Shown here: one piece after another, positions 27,153 through 36,280 of the stretch
How positions within the stretch are numbered: the first letter of the stretch is position 1
Layout of the letters: each line of letters begins with the position of its first letter
From: Prolixibacteraceae bacterium JC049
GTDB taxonomy: Bacteria; Bacteroidota; Bacteroidia; Bacteroidales; Prolixibacteraceae
Assembly (NCBI GenBank): GCA_023369685.1
Contig: SACZ01000003.1
Location: forward strand, 776,330 to 840,329
Direction of reading: 5' to 3'
DNA: 64,000 nucleotides
Position numbers and translations under genes: made by a program
Notes under the pieces: model-generated
Database searches by the model: none
Seen by the model: the letters and a program-made list of their open reading frames with translations, nothing else
What the model was told of the DNA's origin: nothing

Positions 27153-28205
27153 TTACTGAATTGTATTGGTTGGGTGAACTTTTGCTCCATCCGTTAATTT
27201 GTGGTGACCTTTAGCAATAATTATCTCGCCGGCACGAAGTCCATCGAGAACAATAATGTTATTTCCACTAAATCGATCTACTTTTAGGTAGCGTTTAGAG
27301 ACTTTTTTTGAGTTGGAAGAGTAGGTGAATACATAGAAGCGTCCATCGCTTTCTCTGCTCACTACTGGCGAAGGAATAGTTATACGGGGAGTATCGTCAG
27401 AGTGATTAATATTTACATCGCAAACCATTCCTGGCTTAATTAGGTGTTGTGTATTTTCTACCCGAATGGACACTTTATAGGTTTTTGAAAGCAGGTCGGC
27501 AGCCACACCAATTTTATCAATGTACCCCGAAAAACTCTGTTGACTGATTGCAGGAACAGTAATCTCTGCACGTTGATTTTTGCTTAAAAGATTTATTTCA
27601 TTTTCACTAACCGAAATCTGAATGTATACTTCTTCAATATCTAGTAAGTCGAATGCTGGGATAGCAGTTACTACAGAAGAACCTTGTTCAATACTCCTTT
27701 TGCCGATTACTCCCGACGATGGAGCTTTCATTTGATGTGCATTAAGCATGCTCTCTGCAATTTGCAACGCCGACTCGGCTTGTGCCAATTTCGTTTTAAC
27801 ATCTTCCCATTCTATTTCTGGAAGCGTTCCTTTTAAGTAAACCGACTTTAATCGCTTAAACGCATCGAGAGCTTGTTGATGAGTTGCTTGGGCAGCATTG
27901 TACGCTCCTTGTGATCTCTGTTTTTTTAACGAAGCAAGCAATTGCCCTTTTTGTACATATTGCCCTTCATTAACGAATATTTTATTCACAATACCCGGAT
28001 ATTCGAAACTGAGGTGAGTGGTGATAAGTGGAGTAATAACACCACTGTAGTTCAGTATTTGCTCTACTTTAGTGTGTTTTATTTGAGCTAGCTCTACATT
28101 AATCGGATTTTCCGTATTAAGAGTGCTGTTGTTGCTTTCATTAGTATGACACGAACTGATGAATAACCAACATAAAATGATAAATGTACTAATTTTTAAA
28201 CTCAT
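27153..28205 (-). CDS. periplasmic adaptor (membrane fusion protein) of the RND operon
   Basis: A 350-residue lipoprotein (lipobox FISSC) linking pump and duct. It has a lipoyl/barrel-sandwich half (GIVNKIFVNEGQYVQKGQLLASL), a short alpha-hairpin (YNAAQATHQQALDAFKRLKS), the second half (KAPSSGVIGKRSIEQGSSV) and a beta-barrel (VYIQISVSENEINLL). First gene after tetR; a TTGGTCGGT motif shared with the tetR promoter region lies 41 bases upstream of its start. Confidence 0.93.
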   Translation of the reverse strand: MSLKISTFIILCWLFISSCHTNESNNSTLNTENPINVELAQIKHTKVEQILNYSGVITPLITTHLSFEYPGIVNKIFVNEGQYVQKGQLLASLKKQRSQGAYNAAQATHQQALDAFKRLKSVYLKGTLPEIEWEDVKTKLAQAESALQIAESMLNAHQMKAPSSGVIGKRSIEQGSSVVTAIPAFDLLDIEEVYIQISVSENEINLLSKNQRAEITVPAISQQSFSGYIDKIGVAADLLSKTYKVSIRVENTQHLIKPGMVCDVNINHSDDTPRITIPSPVVSRESDGRFYVFTYSSNSKKVSKRYLKVDRFSGNNIIVLDGLRAGEIIIAKGHHKLTDGAKVHPTNTIQ

Positions 28206-28313
28206 GATTAATATTAAAATGAGACCATAAAACTAAAAATGTATTTTGGTCGGTTTTTGATTCGAAAAAAAGGAAATGACTCCACTTCCTTTGTGTGTGA
28301 TGAATTGGTTTTA

Positions 28314-28904
28314 TTAAGTAATGAATCTAGGAATTAGTCGATTAGCTGTTTTTGTTAACTTTTCGTGATCAAGACCATTATCGCTTTCAATAGAATGCTG
28401 AACGACACCAAAAAAAGCAGCAATAAGCATTTCTGCGAACCAATCTATCTCGTCAGAATCTATTTCTTTTATCTCGTTTTTATCTATTCCCTCTTGAAGT
28501 AATTTGGAAATATAAGCTTGCTCAAACGAGAACATCCTTCTAAACTGTTTGTGTGTGAATGCTTCGTGAGCTAATTCGTTTTGTATGATACGATACAGAT
28601 TTGCCATTTTTGTTACCTCGGCATGAAAGGTGATTATATAGATTGTCAGTTTCTCTGAAATTGTATCTACTTCGGCAACCTTGCTTTGAATAATGGCCTG
28701 AAGCGAAGTCATTTCCAAATCGATTACTGCATCGAATACTTCATGTTTGCTTTTAAAGTAGTGATATAGTGTGCTTTTGGCTTTGGAACATGCCGAAGCC
28801 AAATCGTCCATTGTCGTTTTTTTAAGACCAAATTGTTGGAATAACTTTTGGGCTTGAAGAAGGATTTCCTCCTTTGCTTTTTCCTCTTTTGATATAGCTT
28901 GCAT
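28314..28904 (-). CDS. TetR/AcrR-family transcriptional regulator
   Basis: A 196-residue repressor-type protein. The N-terminal helix-turn-helix is canonical (LKKTTMDDLASACSKAKSTLYHYFKSKHEVFDAV). The rest is a helical ligand-binding domain. It is the first gene of the efflux operon, 108 bp ahead of the adaptor gene. By family custom it represses the pump until a substrate binds. The palindrome at 28980-29002 in its upstream region is the candidate operator. Confidence 0.93.
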   Translation of the reverse strand: MQAISKEEKAKEEILLQAQKLFQQFGLKKTTMDDLASACSKAKSTLYHYFKSKHEVFDAVIDLEMTSLQAIIQSKVAEVDTISEKLTIYIITFHAEVTKMANLYRIIQNELAHEAFTHKQFRRMFSFEQAYISKLLQEGIDKNEIKEIDSDEIDWFAEMLIAAFFGVVQHSIESDNGLDHEKLTKTANRLIPRFIT

Positions 28905-28979
28905 ATGAATATCGTTTTAGAAAATCAGGACAAATTTATTTTTTTATTTCAATTAGATCGAACTTTTAATGTTAAAAAT

Positions 28980-29004
28980 CGACTAAAAAACGAAATTAGT
29001 CGGT
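28980..29004. promoter_or_regulatory. candidate TetR operator
   Basis: CGACTAA-N9-TTAGTCG is a perfect 7-bp inverted repeat, 76 bases upstream of tetR and within the divergent spacer to the ECF sigma gene. Its right half, extended to TTAGTCGGT, recurs as TTGGTCGGT at 28246-28254 in front of the adaptor gene. Confidence 0.4.
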
Positions 29005-29048
29005 AAGTGTCGATTTGCAATAATGATAAAATCGCATTATAAAATATT

Positions 29049-29056
29049 TATATTTG
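29049..29056 (+). promoter_or_regulatory. Bacteroidota -7 box upstream of ECF sigma factor B
   Basis: TATATTTG fits TAnnTTTG. It lies just before the region where translation should begin, which argues against starting at the TTG (29054) inside the box itself. No good -33 TTTG is seen 19-21 bases upstream. Confidence 0.45.
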
Positions 29057-29059
29057 CGT

Positions 29060-29668
29060 GTGCCTTTACGATTTAATAAAAGAGATATTACCGTAGAAAG
29101 TGAAGCCAGTCTGGTGACGAAAATGATTGGCGGAGATACTGTTGCATTCGAACAATTGTTCAATGAATATGGTTTTCGACTGTTCCGATTTGCAAAAGGT
29201 TATTTGCATGAAGATAGCGATGCGGAAGAAATTGTTCAGAATGTGTTTCTGAAAGTATGGAGTAAAAGAACAAGTCTGAAATCGGTAAAGTCTTTTAAAA
29301 GCTTTGTTTTTACCATTGCTTTTAATGAAATTCGAAATACCTTCAATAAGAAAACACAAGAAAGAGCATTTAAAGAAGAAGTTGCAGAAGAGTTGCTTTG
29401 CAATTCAAAGACTGATTTGTTGGAGATGAATTACTTCTCAACAATGCAGTTAATAGATCAATTAATAGAAGAATTACCTCAAAAACGAAAAGAGATATTT
29501 ATCCTTAGCAAAAAGGAAGGATTGGATATCCAGGAAATTGCCGATTACCTTAAAATTTCTGAAAAAACTGTACGTAATCAATTGTCCACAGCTTTAGATG
29601 ATTTGAAAACAAGTGTGAGAAAACAGGGCCTAAAAGAACTTTTATTTTTCATGCTATTTGTTCATTAA
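29060..29668 (+). CDS. ECF RNA polymerase sigma factor (FecI-like), locus B
   Basis: About 200 residues. Region 2 appears as AFEQLFNEYGFRLFRFAKGYLHEDSDAEEIVQNVFLKVW and region 4 as LDIQEIADYLKISEKTVRNQLSTALDDL. No good ATG precedes region 2: GTG 29060 is used here, with GTG 29114 and ATG 29123 as alternatives. It is followed by FecR, SusC and SusD and should activate that operon. It is divergent from tetR, sharing a 155-bp spacer. Confidence 0.9.
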   Translation: MPLRFNKRDITVESEASLVTKMIGGDTVAFEQLFNEYGFRLFRFAKGYLHEDSDAEEIVQNVFLKVWSKRTSLKSVKSFKSFVFTIAFNEIRNTFNKKTQERAFKEEVAEELLCNSKTDLLEMNYFSTMQLIDQLIEELPQKRKEIFILSKKEGLDIQEIADYLKISEKTVRNQLSTALDDLKTSVRKQGLKELLFFMLFVH

Positions 29669-29769
29669 TAGTTGTTTGAGTCTTTTTTTGAAAAAAGATA
29701 AAGTTTTTTTGGGACAATTAACTTTTTTCGAATCTTACTAGTGTCGCAAAATAAAAACGACAGAGTTAG

Positions 29770-30783
29770 ATGGACAGAAGGATATTGGAAAAGATAGAGA
29801 AGAAGACAGTTTCATTTGGTGAAATGAGAAGCTTTAGTGCTGCAATAAATAATGGAAAAGAGTTGCAGCACCAAATGGAAGAGAAATGGAATGAGGTGAC
29901 AGAGCAAGTTGAGCCAGAAAAAATGCCTGCCATTTTTTATAAGATATACTACCAGATCAATAAAGAGAAAGAAGAGAAACGTGCAGCCAGAAAGAGTTTC
30001 ATTCTTAAGTGGGGAAGTGTTGCTGCCATTTTTGTATTTGCCATTCTTTTAGCCGACTGGTTTATACCTGGCCAGACTACCAATTCAGATAAAGATCAAA
30101 TAGTACAATTAGAATCTCCCATGGGAATTCGAACGAAGTTTTATTTGCCCGATGGTACCGTAGGTTGGCTGAATGGTAACTCTACAGCGAAGTATGAAGT
30201 GAAGAACGGAATTCGGTTTGTGCAATTGGAGGGGAAAGCATTCTTCGATGTCGCGCACGATAAAAAACATCCTTTCAGGGTCGCTGTAGATGGAATGACT
30301 GTTCAGGTTTTGGGAACTGAATTCGGAGTAACGGCTTATGCCGATGATGAAGAACAGGAAGTGACATTGAAAGAGGGAAGTGTGGCAGTTCAGTTTGGCG
30401 ATTCGAAAGCTAAGCGAATGCTAAAGCCTGATGAACATCTAATATTTTCAAAAAAGACAAATAGGTATTTGGTAGAGAAGGTAGACGCCGAATTAGAACT
30501 TTCGTGGATTAACGGTCGTATAAATTTCCAGTACTACCCACTTCGAAAAGTGGTTAAAATTCTGGAGCGTAATTACCATGTAAAGATTAATGTGATAGAT
30601 AGCGAACTGTTTGATTACTCTTTTTATGGTACCGTAGAAAACGAACCTATTGAATCGGTGCTTGACTTTATGCAATTGGCTATTCCAGAATTAAAGTGGA
30701 CTTCATTAGAGCGAAAAGCAAATAAAGATGGGAAACTAACTAAAAAAGAGATCAATTTATATGTAAACAAGAATCAGAAATAG
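29770..30783 (+). CDS. FecR-family anti-sigma factor, locus B
   Basis: A 337-residue inner-membrane protein. It has a cytoplasmic N-terminal part, one membrane helix (WGSVAAIFVFAILLADWFI), then the periplasmic FecR domain (MGIRTKFYLPDGTVGWLNGNSTAKY, VQLEGKAFFDVAHD, VLGTEFGVTAYADDEEQEV) and the C-terminal signalling domain (LRKVVKILERNYHVKINV...SFYGTVENEPIESVLDFM). It partners the sigma factor 101 bp upstream and the STN domain of the downstream SusC. Confidence 0.94.
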   Translation: MDRRILEKIEKKTVSFGEMRSFSAAINNGKELQHQMEEKWNEVTEQVEPEKMPAIFYKIYYQINKEKEEKRAARKSFILKWGSVAAIFVFAILLADWFIPGQTTNSDKDQIVQLESPMGIRTKFYLPDGTVGWLNGNSTAKYEVKNGIRFVQLEGKAFFDVAHDKKHPFRVAVDGMTVQVLGTEFGVTAYADDEEQEVTLKEGSVAVQFGDSKAKRMLKPDEHLIFSKKTNRYLVEKVDAELELSWINGRINFQYYPLRKVVKILERNYHVKINVIDSELFDYSFYGTVENEPIESVLDFMQLAIPELKWTSLERKANKDGKLTKKEINLYVNKNQK

Positions 30784-30799
30784 AGAATCTAAACTAAAA

Positions 30800-30828
30800 A
30801 CAAGAAGACGGTTGCAGCGTCTTCTTGT
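30800..30828 (+). promoter_or_regulatory. stem-loop in the FecR-SusC spacer, locus B
   Basis: A perfect 11-bp stem ACAAGAAGACG/CGTCTTCTTGT with a 7-base loop, 17 bases after the FecR stop and 53 before susC. CTAAAATTT follows rather than a strong T-run, so partial termination or mRNA processing is more likely than full termination. Same position as the hairpin in locus A. Confidence 0.55.
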
Positions 30829-30881
30829 CTAAAATTTAAGAGTTAATAGAGTTTATTAACCCTGTAAAGCAATTCAAATTT

Positions 30882-33800
30882 ATGAAAAAAAATCAATTGT
30901 ACAGGACATGGAACAACTATGTCTTGTCGAAAACATGGAAAGTTATGCGAATAGGAATGCTATTGCTGTACATTAGTTTGTTGCAACTGTACGCAAATCC
31001 TTCGTATTCACAGCAAGAAGTAATGAGTATGACTGTGAAGCACGAAAAGGTACTAGATGTGCTTAAAAAAATTGAACAGAACAGTGAACTTAAGTTCTTC
31101 TTCAGCCCGAAAACGATAAATCTGGATCGAAGAGTAACCTTAAAGGTGAACAATCAATCAGTAAATCAAATTCTGGAATCGTTGTTCGAGGGGACAAATG
31201 TTAGTTACAAGCAAGTAGATGACACGATCATCTTGCGTAATTTAACAGGTAAAGCAAAACAGAACAATGAACGTAAAATAACCGGTATTGTTACCGATGA
31301 AAATGGCGAGAGTTTGCCAGGAGTTACAATCGTTGTGAAAGGAACAGGGATTGGAGTCGTAACTAATCTAGATGGAAAATATAGTTTAAGTGTTCCTTCT
31401 GATGCGACAACTTTGCAATTCTCTTTTGTTGGAATGAAGTCGGAAGAGATTAAAATTGATAATCAAACATCAATTAACGTCGTGTTAAAAGTGGATGCTG
31501 TAGGCTTGGAAGAGGTTGTCGCTATTGGTTATGGTGTAGCTAAAAAATCAGACTTAACGGGAGCAGTTGGTTCTGTTAAGGGAGGAACAATTGCTGAGCG
31601 TCAAACGACACAATTATCAACAGCTTTGCAAGGAGCTATCTCTGGTGTAATGGTTACACGTGACAATAGTGCTCCGGGAGCTACTGCATCTATTCGTATT
31701 CGAGGTATAACCACAATTGGAGAAAGCAATCCATTGGTCATTGTAGATGGTGTTCCGGTAGGAAGTATCAACGATATTAACCCTAACGATATTGAAAATA
31801 TTTCGGTATTGAAAGATGCTGCCTCTGCTGCTATTTACGGTTCTCGTGCTGCCGCAGGTGTAATTCTTATAACAACAAAGCGTGCAAAAGCTGGCGACTT
31901 AAAACTGGATTACAACTTTGAATATGGTTTCGAGACACCTACTCGTTTACCTGAGTTTGTGGATATAACACGCTATTTGCAAATGACCAATGAAACGCGT
32001 TGGAATGACAATAATAACAACGACAATGAATATCCAACTTATCCAAAAGATATGGTTGATAATTATTTGTCTTTAAATGCAGATGATCCTAATAATTATC
32101 CAATAACTGATTGGGTAGATTTAATTTTGAAAGATAATGCTCCTCGCCAATCGCATGCGGTAAGTATTACTGCGGGAAGTAAAGCCATTAAGACGAAAGC
32201 TTCAATTGTTTATGATAAGATTGGAGCATTGTATGAAGGGAAAGAGTATGAGCGAATTACTGCTCGCTTTAATAATGATGTTAAGATTAATAGCTTCTTA
32301 TCGGCAACTCTTGACCTGTCTTATAAAAGAACATCGACAGAAGATCCTAGTATTAACCCAATGGGAGACTTGTTTGTTGCAGCTCCTATTTATGCCGCAA
32401 CCTGGAGTGACGGTCGAATTGCAGAAGGAAAATCAGGTCACAACTTGTATGGACAAATAAAAGAGGGTGGATGGAAAAAAGGCTGGTATGATTTATTGGC
32501 TGGAAAAGCGTCTATTGATTTTAAGCCAGTAAAAGGACTGAAGCTATCGGCTGTGTTTTCTCCTAGTTTATCTTTTACTAAAAAGAAGCAACATTTATTG
32601 GAAGTACCATATTATTCAGCTGAAGATCCAACAGTGAAAGTGGGTAATTTGCAGTGGGCTAATAGTACAAAAGTGAAAGAGGAGCGAAATGATAATTACC
32701 GAATGACTACTCAGTTTTTGGCTAATTATGTGAAATCTTTTGGTAGTCATAACCTAAACCTAATGGCTGGTTACGAAAATTATTATTCCAAGTCGGAAAA
32801 GATGGGAGCTTCACGCGATCAGTATGTTTTAACATCATTTCCTTATTTAGATCTAGGACCACTGGAATATCGAGAGAATAATGGTAGTGCGTATGAGAAT
32901 GCCTATCGTTCATATTTTGGGCGTATAATGTATAACTACAATAACCGTTACTTCTTACAAGCAAACTTCAGAATGGATGGATCTTCTCGATTCCATAAAG
33001 ATTACCGTTGGGGATCATTCCCATCATTCTCGGCTGGATGGGTAATTTCAGAAGAGTCGTTTATGCAGGATGTAAGTCCAATTTCATTTTTGAAATTGAG
33101 AGCTTCATGGGGACGCTTGGGGAATGAGCGTATTGGAAACTATCCATATCAATCAACCATTGCATTTAGTAATGGAATCTATTTTAATGGACAGAATGTA
33201 GTGTCTGATTTGACAGCAGCTCAGCGCTATTATGCTATTCACGATATCTCATGGGAGACAACAGAAACCATCGACATTGGAGTTGATGCAGTATTTCTGG
33301 ATAACCGTTTACGATTTACTGGTGACTACTTTGTCAAGGAAACTAAAGATATGTTACTTCAACTAGAAATTCCTGATTATATGGGATTTGATAATCCAGA
33401 CCAGAATACCGGTAAAATGGATACTAAAGGTTGGGAAGCAGAAGTGGCATGGAACGATAAAGTAGGTGATTTCACTTATTCGATCTCTTTCAATATGTCC
33501 GACTTCAAATCTCGAATGGGAGACCTGGGAGGAATTGAGTTTTTAGGAAGTAAAGTAAAACTTGAAGGTAGTCAGTTTAACGAGTGGTATGGTTACTTAT
33601 CTGATGGTATTTACCAAACTCAGGAAGAAATTGATAATTCGGCTACGTTGAATAATAAAGTTAAACCTGGAGATATTAAGTATGTCGACATTAGTGGCCC
33701 GGACGGAGTACCTGATGGAAAAATTTCCGGAGAATACGATAGAGTTCTATTGGGAGGTTCATTACCTCGTTACATGTTTGGATCGAATATTCGTTTGGGT

Positions 33801-34250
33801 TATAAAGGGTTCGATTTTAGTATGGTGCTGCAAGGAGTTGCTAAACAAAACAGCCGTATGTCTGGAAATATGGTGCAGCCACTACAAGGAAACTGGGGAC
33901 ACATTACAAAAGTAATCGATGGAAAATATTGGAGTCATTACAATACCGAAGCCCAGAATATGGCTGCAGAATATCCTCGTTTAACCACCAAAGCCTCAGG
34001 AAATAACTATACAATGTCTGACTTTTGGTTATTTAATGGCGGTTATTTACGCTTAAAGAATATAACACTAGGTTACCGTATTCCTGAGCATATTTGTCAA
34101 AAAATTCATCTTAAGGGAGCTAGAATTTATACTTCTGTTTCGGATGTTTTCTCTATTGATAATTATCCAAAAGGTTGGGATCCAGAGGTGGCAAATACCG
34201 GATATCCAATTACTTCGTCGTATGTTTTTGGAATTTCTGTTAACTTTTAA
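30882..34250 (+). CDS. SusC/RagA TonB-dependent transporter with STN domain, locus B
   Basis: A 1122-residue outer-membrane importer. Signal peptide (MLLLYISLLQLYANPSYS), STN domain (HEKVLDVLKKIEQNSELKFFF), carboxypeptidase-regulatory-like domain (ITGIVTDENGESLPGVTIVV), plug (VLKDAASAAIYGSRAAAGVI) and barrel ending SYVFGISVNF. The STN domain couples to FecR/ECF of this locus. Only 11 bp separate it from susD. The leader resembles the locus A SusC (CAAATTTATGAAAAAAAA at the start, SKTWKVMR in the protein), so the two loci probably share ancestry. Confidence 0.96.
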   Translation: MKKNQLYRTWNNYVLSKTWKVMRIGMLLLYISLLQLYANPSYSQQEVMSMTVKHEKVLDVLKKIEQNSELKFFFSPKTINLDRRVTLKVNNQSVNQILESLFEGTNVSYKQVDDTIILRNLTGKAKQNNERKITGIVTDENGESLPGVTIVVKGTGIGVVTNLDGKYSLSVPSDATTLQFSFVGMKSEEIKIDNQTSINVVLKVDAVGLEEVVAIGYGVAKKSDLTGAVGSVKGGTIAERQTTQLSTALQGAISGVMVTRDNSAPGATASIRIRGITTIGESNPLVIVDGVPVGSINDINPNDIENISVLKDAASAAIYGSRAAAGVILITTKRAKAGDLKLDYNFEYGFETPTRLPEFVDITRYLQMTNETRWNDNNNNDNEYPTYPKDMVDNYLSLNADDPNNYPITDWVDLILKDNAPRQSHAVSITAGSKAIKTKASIVYDKIGALYEGKEYERITARFNNDVKINSFLSATLDLSYKRTSTEDPSINPMGDLFVAAPIYAATWSDGRIAEGKSGHNLYGQIKEGGWKKGWYDLLAGKASIDFKPVKGLKLSAVFSPSLSFTKKKQHLLEVPYYSAEDPTVKVGNLQWANSTKVKEERNDNYRMTTQFLANYVKSFGSHNLNLMAGYENYYSKSEKMGASRDQYVLTSFPYLDLGPLEYRENNGSAYENAYRSYFGRIMYNYNNRYFLQANFRMDGSSRFHKDYRWGSFPSFSAGWVISEESFMQDVSPISFLKLRASWGRLGNERIGNYPYQSTIAFSNGIYFNGQNVVSDLTAAQRYYAIHDISWETTETIDIGVDAVFLDNRLRFTGDYFVKETKDMLLQLEIPDYMGFDNPDQNTGKMDTKGWEAEVAWNDKVGDFTYSISFNMSDFKSRMGDLGGIEFLGSKVKLEGSQFNEWYGYLSDGIYQTQEEIDNSATLNNKVKPGDIKYVDISGPDGVPDGKISGEYDRVLLGGSLPRYMFGSNIRLGYKGFDFSMVLQGVAKQNSRMSGNMVQPLQGNWGHITKVIDGKYWSHYNTEAQNMAAEYPRLTTKASGNNYTMSDFWLFNGGYLRLKNITLGYRIPEHICQKIHLKGARIYTSVSDVFSIDNYPKGWDPEVANTGYPITSSYVFGISVNF

Positions 34251-34261
34251 ATTGAACAATC

Positions 34262-35941
34262 ATGAATCGTAAAATTATATATCTGGTATTTAGTTTATTT
34301 GTCATTACTGCTTGTAGTGATTTAGACCTGAATCCACTTTCTGAAGGATCGAGTGAAAACTGGTACTCCAATGAAACAGAGATCCAAATGGCATTGAATG
34401 ATATTTACAGAAGTGCATTTTGGCCATTAGATGGAGAGGACTGGACCGATAACTGGACCAAACGAAATGGTACTACTCCTATTACCGATGGAACTATAAA
34501 TAGTGAATGGGGAACATCAAAAGACAGGTGGGGATTATCATATAAAGCAATTGCGCGCGCCAATACAATATTGGGAAGTTTAGAACGTGCGGCCAATGCA
34601 GTTCCAGAAGCAAAATTAAAGCAGTTTGAAGCTGCTGCGAAATTTGTGCGTGCAGCACATTATGGATATTTGGTAACTCACTTTGGCGATGTTGTATTCT
34701 TTACAAAGGTATTGGATTTGGAAGAGTCATTTACTTTAGGAAGAACCGACAAGAATACCATAATGGAAGCGGTATATGCCGATTTCGATTTTGCAATTGA
34801 GAATTTGCCAGAATCTTATAGCAATAGTGAGAATAAGTTGGCAACTAAAGGTGCTGCAATGGCTTACAAAGCAAGAATAGCTTTGTATATGGGCGATTAC
34901 CAGTTAGCCCGCGATGCTGCCAAGGCATGTATGGACTTAGATGTTTATGAGTTGTATCCCGATTTTGATGAGCTTTTTCTTTCATCCACAAAGAACTCTT
35001 CGGAAGAAATATTGGGATTCCCTCGCTCAACAGAACTAGGTTCTAGTTTAGGTACAGCTAACTATATCTCAAGAACAGCCGGAGGATGGGGACAATCTGA
35101 TCCTTCATGGGATTTGTTATGTGCATTTCTTTGTACAGATGGATTACCTATCGATGAATCTCCATTGTATGATCCTCACAATCCATTCAATAATCGTGAT
35201 CCTCGATGTGCTGGAACGATTGTAGAGTTTGGAACTCCTCACTTAGGATTCATATATCAACCTCACCCGGATTCATTACAGGTGTTGAATTTGAAAACAG
35301 GAAACTATCAGTATAATCACGATACACGTACCAATAAATTTTATGCATCGTTCAATGGCTTACTGTGGAAAAAAGGTGTTGACGAAGATTGGTCGGATGA
35401 TAAAAAAGCGGAAAATACAAAGATATTAATGCGATATGCAGATGTTTTGTTAATGTATGCCGAAGCTAAAATTGAGTTGAATGAGATTGATCAAACAGTA
35501 CTGGATGCTATTAATAAAGTACGTGCTCGTGCATATAAGGTTGATGTAGGTGCAGTGAGTGATTATCCTGCTGTAACAACAATAAGTCAAGACGAGTTAA
35601 GAAAGCAATTACGTATTGAGCGTCGTATGGAGTTTGCTTGGGAGGGAACACGTTATATGGATATTATTCGTTGGCGTATTGCTGAAAATGTACTAACCAA
35701 AGATATTTATGGGCTAGTGGATGAGGCTAAGGATAAGTTGGTTGATGCCAACCTTTGGTTCTTTCCAGCTACTCCCGAGATTGATGAGGATGGAGCTCCG
35801 GATTTTACTCCGATGTACAATGACGGTCTGGTAAAACTGTTAGCCGTTCGTGATTTTGATGCTTCGCGTCAATACTTATGGCCAATTCCTGCTAAAGAGA
35901 TATTGATTAATGAAAACCTAACACAAAATCCAGGCTATTAA
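34262..35941 (+). CDS. SusD/RagB-family glycan-binding lipoprotein, locus B
   Basis: A 559-residue surface lipoprotein with lipobox ITAC. Family signs: AIARANTILGSLERA, FEAAAKFVRAAHYGYLVTHFGDV, MRYADVLLMYAEAKIEL, ERRMEFAWEGTRYMDIIRW and the terminal IPAKEILINENLTQNPGY. Works with the preceding SusC. Less AT-rich than the SusD of locus A and not closely similar to it beyond family motifs, so a different glycan is likely. Confidence 0.95.
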   Translation: MNRKIIYLVFSLFVITACSDLDLNPLSEGSSENWYSNETEIQMALNDIYRSAFWPLDGEDWTDNWTKRNGTTPITDGTINSEWGTSKDRWGLSYKAIARANTILGSLERAANAVPEAKLKQFEAAAKFVRAAHYGYLVTHFGDVVFFTKVLDLEESFTLGRTDKNTIMEAVYADFDFAIENLPESYSNSENKLATKGAAMAYKARIALYMGDYQLARDAAKACMDLDVYELYPDFDELFLSSTKNSSEEILGFPRSTELGSSLGTANYISRTAGGWGQSDPSWDLLCAFLCTDGLPIDESPLYDPHNPFNNRDPRCAGTIVEFGTPHLGFIYQPHPDSLQVLNLKTGNYQYNHDTRTNKFYASFNGLLWKKGVDEDWSDDKKAENTKILMRYADVLLMYAEAKIELNEIDQTVLDAINKVRARAYKVDVGAVSDYPAVTTISQDELRKQLRIERRMEFAWEGTRYMDIIRWRIAENVLTKDIYGLVDEAKDKLVDANLWFFPATPEIDEDGAPDFTPMYNDGLVKLLAVRDFDASRQYLWPIPAKEILINENLTQNPGY

Positions 35942-36006
35942 AATTACTCACGATAAGTAATACCCAATTTAAAATCTGAATTTAATAGTCGATTTAGTTA
36001 GTATAT

Positions 36007-36038
36007 GCCTGTCACTATTCTGGTGGCAGGCTTTTTTT
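36007..36038 (+). terminator. terminator of the locus B Sus operon
   Basis: GCCTGTCAC/GTGGCAGGC stem (one T-G pair), seven-base loop and seven T, 65 bases after the SusD stop. The rest of the spacer (36039-36280) is AT-rich without a recognisable gene. The sulfatase therefore probably has its own promoter there. Confidence 0.88.
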
Positions 36039-36280
36039 ATACGCTACAATCAAGATTTGATTCAAATAAAATTCAAACGAATAGGGGCAGCTACAGTTGA
36101 TCATGGTCGTTGGTCTTTCTCTTTTTTAGAAGTGAAAGTGGCAGTTGTGTAGAGTGTTAGCTTGTTCTTGGCTTTGTTCGGATAATGAATAGGAATGAAG
36201 TTGAACCATTTAAGTGCTTTCGATAAATTCAAGCTAAGATTTGTATTTCGAATCAAACCGTAATTTGTAAAATACCCGAA

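Noticed and set aside
36039-36280. Possible small gene between SusD terminator and sulfatase
   Set aside because: No frame with a start, ribosome-binding site and plausible composition; it reads as promoter and leader sequence.
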